Source of the DNA: Pseudomonadota bacterium
GTDB lineage: Bacteria; Myxococcota_A; UBA796; SXON01
Assembly: GCA_030685065.1 (NCBI GenBank)
Contig: JAUXQH010000133.1
Span: 18,273 to 82,272 of the forward strand
DNA length: 64,000 nucleotides
Reading direction: 5' to 3'
Shown here: positions 60,551 to 64,000 of the stretch, in pieces
How positions within the stretch are numbered: the first letter of the stretch is position 1
Layout of the letters: every line of letters starts with the position of its first letter
Program-made: the position numbers and the translations under genes
Notes under the pieces: model-generated
Told to the model about the DNA's origin: nothing
The model's input: only the letters and a program-made list of their open reading frames with translations
Database searches by the model: none

Positions 60551-61618
60551 GTGGAAAAGACCCTGTTTGAGTACCAAATCTACTGCTACATCCCCTGGGA
60601 CGCCGTGTACCTCCCGGACACCATGGAGTTCGTCGACCGCGGCGATATTCGGGTGAAGTTCTTCCGGGAGAAGCAGAAACGAGGTGCGCCGGAGGGTTTC
60701 GGCCGAATCTTCGCGACAGCGAGCAAGGGTGAGTCGCGTCGAAGCGACCGGCCCCTGACAAAGTTCCTGGTTGAACTTGCTCAAGGACGGCTACCCGTCG
60801 ACCTCATCGACGAACCCTTCCTGTCGCGGCTGCGGAAGGAGGAGCCCGAGGCGGTGTCCACGGGGTTGTTGCCGACGGTCCGCAGCATCCCGGAGACCCT
60901 CTTGCCAGGGTTCTACGCAGACTTCCTACATGCCGTTCGGGACGAGCTTGCCGGCTCCGTTGAGCGCGTGCTGGACCTGCTCGCGCATCGAGTGGCCGGG
61001 CTCCCGGAGGCGCATGGCCCGACGCTTCGACTCGTTAGCATCCGAATCCCCCCGGTCGAGACATGGACCTCGTTGCCACAGGGTGTCGTCACCGCCGGGT
61101 CGATGGGCGGTCCTATCCCCAGGATAGACGCTTCGACGGTTACCGATGTTCAAAGCCAGTTGTTGTCCGCCGAGGCCGTGCCGATGCGCGGCTACTCGCT
61201 GTTCCGCGAGGCTTGGGGCGCGATGATGGGACATCCGCGCGCAGCATTCATCACCGCGTACGTCGCGATTGAGACCGCCTGCAAGGAGTGGCTCGGCCAT
61301 GAGGTGCCGGAGACCACTTGGCTGGTCGAACACATGCCTTCCCCCCCGTTGAACCGGCTGGTCTCCGAGTACATCGTCGGCATCGTGCGCCGACGGGGCT
61401 TCGCACAGGAGGCCGACGAACTCCAGCGGCTTGCAGGGCGCCTTCAACAACACGCCTCGGTCCGAAACAAGCTGGCTCACGGGGCCGGCGCGGACCTCCC
61501 ATATGCGGAGGCGAAGGCGGCCGTGAGGGACATGGAGCGGGTCTACTGGCTCCTCCAGGTTGTCTCCGGCGCCCCCGGCGCGCGCGAGAGTCTCCGACAG
61601 GCGGAAGGTCGGCGGTAG
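60551..61618 (+). CDS. HEPN-motif protein candidate
   Basis: The 355-aa product (GTG start) is not recognised as a whole. Its C-terminal ~140 residues are all-helical and contain SVRNKLAHGAG, where RNKLAH fits the R-x4-6-H motif of HEPN RNases; AYVAIETACKEWLGH precedes it, as in HEPN helices. The N-terminal region (about 1-200) is mixed, with many acidic and basic pieces. HEPN proteins are frequent in toxin-antitoxin and antiphage systems carried by islands. No partner antitoxin is obvious. An island word lies just before the gene (60502) and one at its stop (61618). Confidence 0.5.
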   Translation: MEKTLFEYQIYCYIPWDAVYLPDTMEFVDRGDIRVKFFREKQKRGAPEGFGRIFATASKGESRRSDRPLTKFLVELAQGRLPVDLIDEPFLSRLRKEEPEAVSTGLLPTVRSIPETLLPGFYADFLHAVRDELAGSVERVLDLLAHRVAGLPEAHGPTLRLVSIRIPPVETWTSLPQGVVTAGSMGGPIPRIDASTVTDVQSQLLSAEAVPMRGYSLFREAWGAMMGHPRAAFITAYVAIETACKEWLGHEVPETTWLVEHMPSPPLNRLVSEYIVGIVRRRGFAQEADELQRLAGRLQQHASVRNKLAHGAGADLPYAEAKAAVRDMERVYWLLQVVSGAPGARESLRQAEGRR

Positions 61619-61676
61619 GCGACAATCTCCCGGGCCGGTCCACGGTCACTTGGGCGACAATGCTACCCACGCCCAG

Positions 61677-61696
61677 CCGTGGATAGCTATCCACGG
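61677..61696. repeat. 20-bp perfect palindrome
   Basis: CCGTGGATAGCTATCCACGG is perfectly self-complementary. It lies in the 186-bp gap between the HEPN-motif gene and the convergent HTH_36 gene, 15 bp after the GGCGACAATG word at 61653. Possible roles are operator, replication site or terminator. Confidence 0.85.
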
Positions 61697-61736
61697 CCCC
61701 GTTCGGGTACAGTAGAACAGACCAACTACAGAACAC

Positions 61737-61760
61737 CCCTCCTCACTACGTTCGGAGGGG
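61737..61760 (-). terminator. Hairpin downstream of the HTH_36 gene
   Basis: CCCCTCC (61737-61743) pairs with GGAGGGG (61754-61760) around a 10-nt loop in the gap between two convergent genes. No T-run follows in either direction, so terminator function is only probable. Confidence 0.4.
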
Positions 61761-61804
61761 GCGCACGTCGCTTCGCGCCGCGCGCGCCGCACACCCGCCA
61801 GCCT

Positions 61805-62143
61805 TCACGGGGGCGGCTCCCGCGGGGGCGAGAGGAGGGTGTAGGTGTTGCGCCGTCGCAGCCCAGTCGCCTTGCGGGCGATGCGGACGTAGCCCAGCTC
61901 GGCGAGCCGTCGAATCGCATCCTCGACGGCGCGGCGGCTCAACCCGGTCACGCTGGCGATGGTGCCCTGCTTCGGCCAGACCTCGCCCCGTCCAGCGGTC
62001 GCGTACATGACGAGCGTGACGTAGACGACTCGCTGTGCCGTGGAGAGCAGCCGGAAGCGGTCGCTGTCCCAGTCCTCCGCCCAGACGATTCCGTGACGGG
62101 GGGCCTTCCGGGCGTCGACTACTTGAACGGTGGATTGTGTCAT
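61805..62143 (-). CDS. HTH_36 winged-helix protein (replication-initiator-like)
   Basis: The 112-aa product from ATG 62141-62143 has a winged-helix core: LLSTAQRVVYVTLVMYATAG, then WPKQGTIASVTGLSRRAVED and AIRRLAELGYVRIARKA. This HTH_36-type pattern is found in plasmid and phage replication initiators and related regulators. It is short, so a full Rep protein is unlikely. Position beside palindromes and several island words (62164, 62269 upstream) makes a role in island copy control possible. Open frame extends to 62203 but covers repeat DNA. Confidence 0.6.
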   Translation of the reverse strand: MTQSTVQVVDARKAPRHGIVWAEDWDSDRFRLLSTAQRVVYVTLVMYATAGRGEVWPKQGTIASVTGLSRRAVEDAIRRLAELGYVRIARKATGLRRRNTYTLLSPPREPPP

Positions 62144-62181
62144 ACCCGGCGATATGCCCGGTGGATTGTCGCCCTCGCGGG

Positions 62182-62200
62182 GTCCGCCAGAACTCCGCCA
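62182..62200 (+). repeat. Composite repeat, right copy
   Basis: GTCCGCCAGAACTCCGCCA matches 18 bp of the left copy (54758-54778) in the same orientation. It follows GATTGTCGCC (62164) at 9 bp, the same pairing seen (on the opposite strand) at 57899-57940, and lies 132 bp from attR. Confidence 0.72.
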
Positions 62201-62277
62201 CATCTACGCGCGCCGAGCTGTCGCCACCTGACGCGAGACGACACCAGACGACACTCACGGCCTCCGCGGATTGTCGC

Positions 62278-63654
62278 CTACATCGCCGATAATCGGCCTC
62301 CGTCCTGCATTGGCGGCCTCCCCAAGAAGGTGGTTCGACTCCCGCCGCCTCCACCATTTTTTCGGAAAGCGTCCATCGACAGGACCTTTCCGCGCACCCG
62401 GTGTCCAGCGGGGACACGCCCGGGACACACAGGATCCCGTCGCGGCCTCGGAGGGTATCCGAGGTCGCGACGCTCCTCGTCGTCCATCAGGATGAGACGC
62501 ATCGGGCCGTCGGTCTGGCCGTCGCCCTCGAAGCGCACGTCGCCGGGGACGTTGGCCGGGAGGCTCAGCACCGGGATGTGTTCCACCGCCGCCTTGAGCG
62601 GAAGCGCGTCCGGGTCGATGTAGACCCCGCGCAGCCCGAGGCTGTGACCGACGAGGAACTCGACCGCGTCCGCGTCGGCACCCGCGCGCTTGAGCTCGGA
62701 GACGAAGCCCTTGCGGAAGGCGTGGTGGGGGCGTCCGTCGTAGGCCTCCTGTCGAACCGACGCGCGCTGCCAGCCGCGCTCGAAGTCGCGGGCGCGGGCC
62801 ATGCGCTCCCGATCTCCGCTCTGGCGGTTGGAAGAGATGAGCCACTCGCCCTCCCGCTCCCAGGTGCGGAGGATGGCCACCAGGTGCGGCGAGATCGGCA
62901 TGACCCGCCCGCGCTGCTCCTGCCGGCTCTTGCCGAGCTCTCCGCGCACGGTGAGGCGGGCGCGCGTCAGGTCGACGTCCGCCCAGCGGAGCCCCATGGC
63001 CTGCTGGCAACGGAGCCCGGTGAACCGGAGCACGACCCCGAGCCTCTGGTGCCACGCCCGCAGCACGGCGACGCAGGCGTCCATCTCGGCCCAGGTGGGC
63101 GCGACCGTCGGCTTACTGGGCTCGCGTGCCATGCGCAGCTTGCGGGGAGGCGCGACGAGCGCGCTGGACTCCTCGTCGTCGTAGAGCCACACCCAGGCGA
63201 GCTGCACCACCTCGACGAGCTTCCGCCGCGTCGCGTCGGAGCGGTCGTTGCCGTGGAGCCCGTCGTGCTTCAGATCGGCGTACCACTCGGAGAGCAGGCG
63301 GCGGGTGAGCAGCGCCGGGCTGAACGTGGCGCCCTTGCCGTGGACCTTGTCCAGGTAGCGGAGGAACAGATCGAGCGCGCGGGCGTATCGGACCGCGGTG
63401 TTGGGGCGGAGCACGCGCGCGCACTCCTCGGCGTAGCCCTTCAGGAGCTTCCGGAGATCCGGCGTTTCAGGAGCGTAACGAGGCTCCCATCGCCGTCCGA
63501 GGGCGGTGCATTCGTCGATCTCCTTTTGGAGCTCGGTCGCCGCTCGTTTGGTCGGGAGCTGCCGGCTCCGGGCCGTGCCATCGGGATCACGCCAGCGCAC
63601 GCGCCAGCCGTCGTTCCGCTTGTCGATACTCGCCCTCGGTTCAGCTCCATCCAC
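62278..63654 (-). CDS. Tyrosine recombinase of a second ssrA element; C-terminus reads through attR
   Basis: From GTG 63652-63654 the product is 458 aa. It has a core-binding domain (AVRYARALDLFLRYLDKVHG) and catalytic motifs Arg (FTGLRCQQAMGLRWADV), His-x-x-Arg (HHAFRKGFVS) and the His/Tyr end (LVGHSLGLRGVYIDP). The last residues (KNGGGGGSRTTF) are encoded by the 26-bp repeat itself and by first-island DNA, so the true end was changed by insertion of the first island. Frame extends to 63783 upstream. It probably belongs to an older element adjacent to the first. Confidence 0.8.
   Translation of the reverse strand: MDGAEPRASIDKRNDGWRVRWRDPDGTARSRQLPTKRAATELQKEIDECTALGRRWEPRYAPETPDLRKLLKGYAEECARVLRPNTAVRYARALDLFLRYLDKVHGKGATFSPALLTRRLLSEWYADLKHDGLHGNDRSDATRRKLVEVVQLAWVWLYDDEESSALVAPPRKLRMAREPSKPTVAPTWAEMDACVAVLRAWHQRLGVVLRFTGLRCQQAMGLRWADVDLTRARLTVRGELGKSRQEQRGRVMPISPHLVAILRTWEREGEWLISSNRQSGDRERMARARDFERGWQRASVRQEAYDGRPHHAFRKGFVSELKRAGADADAVEFLVGHSLGLRGVYIDPDALPLKAAVEHIPVLSLPANVPGDVRFEGDGQTDGPMRLILMDDEERRDLGYPPRPRRDPVCPGRVPAGHRVRGKVLSMDAFRKNGGGGGSRTTFLGRPPMQDGGRLSAM
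62332..62357 (+). repeat. attR: 26-bp direct repeat of the ssrA 3' end
   Basis: Identical to 54675-54700. Six T follow (62357-62362), which may be the remnant of the original ssrA terminator region. It lies inside the 3' coding end of the second integrase. Confidence 0.93.
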
Positions 63655-63782
63655 CAGGGGTCGATTTGTTCTGCCACCCAGCGGTGGTCCGGGCGGCCCG
63701 TGCTCCCCGCGTTGATCCAGGGGGGCGCGATGTGGTCGGGGTCGCGTGCGAAGGCGCCCGACCTGCCAGGCGCTGCTCGCCA
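63555..63782 (-). pseudogene. Excisionase-like coding remnant upstream of the second integrase
   Basis: In the frame one base off the integrase, residues read ARDPDHIAPPWINAGSTG and RPDHRWVAEQIDPWWMELN, which resembles the wing and helix of MerR/AlpA-type excisionases (PPW-N-G ... RW---IDxW). No start codon is obvious upstream and the frame runs on under the integrase, so this may be a decayed or overlapping xis gene. Limits are approximate. Confidence 0.3.
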
Positions 63783-63920
63783 TCCTCCGAAGGGCGGTCG
63801 CCGGGGTGACTCAGGTCGGGCTCGACCCCACGGGGCGCCTCTGGAGGCAGGTTCGAGGGCACGCCGGAGTCCTGCGAGACGCGGGTCGAGCGGTGAACGG
63901 TCAGCGCTGCGATCACCCCC

Positions 63921-64000
63921 CTACACGACGTCGCGGCGCTGGAACGCCGCCCGCGCCCAGCCGAGCGCGAGCCCGCCGAGGACGAAGGGCCAGCCGAGCC
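63921..64000 (-). CDS. C-terminus of a membrane protein, ABC-permease-like, partial
   Basis: Twenty-five codons before a TAG at 63921-63923 read LGWPFVLGGLALGWARAAFQ and end in RRDVV. One hydrophobic helix followed by a short basic end of the type FxRRDV is typical of ABC-2-type permease subunits. The rest lies beyond the window. Confidence 0.35.
   Translation of the reverse strand, partial: LGWPFVLGGLALGWARAAFQRRDVV

Larger units (their letters stand above)
54819..62278. repeat. Island-wide GGCGACAATC word (13 sites)
   Basis: Exact 10-mers GGCGACAATC start at 57931, 59312, 60502 and 61618. Exact complements GATTGTCGCC start at 56083, 56122, 56204, 56333, 57959, 62164 and 62269. GGCGACAATG (9-bp match) occurs at 54819 and 61653. 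A close variant, GGAGACAATC, overlaps the integrase start at 56728. Chance expectation for one 10-mer on both strands of 7.7 kb is about 0.015. Nearly all copies are intergenic, at gene starts or just after stops; only 59312 lies inside a gene. Confidence 0.85.
54675..62357. mobile_element. 7.7-kb genomic island integrated in ssrA
   Basis: The island is bounded by 26-bp direct repeats (54675-54700 and 62332-62357). It encodes an AlpA/Xis-like protein and a tyrosine integrase, an XRE regulator, an HNH-like protein, a HEPN-motif protein, an HTH_36 initiator-like protein, a zinc-ribbon protein and two exported proteins. Size, integrase, AlpA and XRE content resemble phage satellites (PICI/P4-like), but no capsid, packaging or clear primase gene is visible. 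It carries two island-specific repeated DNA words. A second integrase lies directly beyond the right repeat. Confidence 0.85.

Noticed and set aside
61746..62417. Minus-strand frame with VEAAGVEPPSWGG
   Set aside because: Same artefact, created by the second copy of the ssrA 3' end (attR); it overlaps the HTH_36 gene and repeat DNA.
63784..63920. Gene between the second integrase and the permease end
   Set aside because: Open frames exist on the minus strand but are Pro/Arg/Ser-rich, without start signals or motifs.

Overview
GC-rich bacterial chromosome segment with dense, mostly gap-free operons. The organism looks like a Myxococcota-type (former Deltaproteobacteria) lineage. The reasons are MopE-like Cys/Asp repeat lipoproteins, many lipoproteins whose lipobox is followed by acidic DTGD-type linkers, a CotH-like lipoprotein, a Pal/CpoB pair and a myxobacterial-style cell-envelope gene set. 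This placement is an inference from protein style, not from a phylogeny.

Layout. (1) 1-14.6 kb: smpB (minus strand), then a division/cell-wall (dcw) cluster on the plus strand: mraZ-rsmH-ftsL-ftsI-murE-mraY-murD-ftsW-murC-(degenerate murB)-ftsQ-ftsZ. Most genes overlap by ATGA or GTGA. murF, murG, ddl and ftsA are absent from their usual places. The cluster ends in a UUCG-loop terminator. (2) 14.7-26 kb: an RCK-domain channel-like protein, a TPR lipoprotein-type gene, and envelope polysaccharide genes (O-antigen ligase-like, GT4, GT2, GT-C-type membrane proteins), plus an RNHCP protein and a LarA-like protein. (3) 26-37.2 kb: pal-cpoB of the Tol-Pal system, then rimP-nusA-ylxR/L7Ae-infB-ylxP, SPOR and LysM envelope proteins, dprA and a short smg-like gene. 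(4) 37.2-54.2 kb: a double-HTH protein, a CPA2 antiporter with a UspA-like tail, several surface lipoproteins (anchor-D/PKD, MopE-like, VCBS/FG-GAP, CotH), a rhodanese, a START-domain protein, an archaeal-type valyl-tRNA synthetase and two KGG stress-repeat proteins. (5) 54.33-54.70 kb: ssrA (tmRNA), the partner of smpB, with the tag ANNSNHFSEALAA. (6) 54.70-62.36 kb: a 7.7-kb genomic island inserted in the 3' end of ssrA and bounded by 26-bp direct repeats. It carries an AlpA/Xis-like protein, a tyrosine integrase, an XRE regulator, an HNH-like protein, a HEPN-motif protein, an HTH_36 protein and unknown exported proteins. (7) 62.28-64 kb: a second tyrosine integrase whose reading frame runs through the right repeat, so two elements appear stacked at ssrA, then the end of an ABC-permease-like gene.

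The most unusual signal is in the island. A 10-bp word, GGCGACAATC (or its complement), occurs 11 times exactly and twice more as a 9-bp match within 7.7 kb, mostly between genes. I saw no copy elsewhere in the window. A second island-only word, TCCGCCAGAACTCCGCCA, lies near both ends and next to the integrase stop; two of its copies are paired with the 10-mer. Together with a 38-nt inverted repeat, a 20-bp perfect palindrome beside an initiator-like HTH_36 gene and an XRE-type operator, this suggests an element with its own regulatory or replication code, possibly a phage-satellite-like island.
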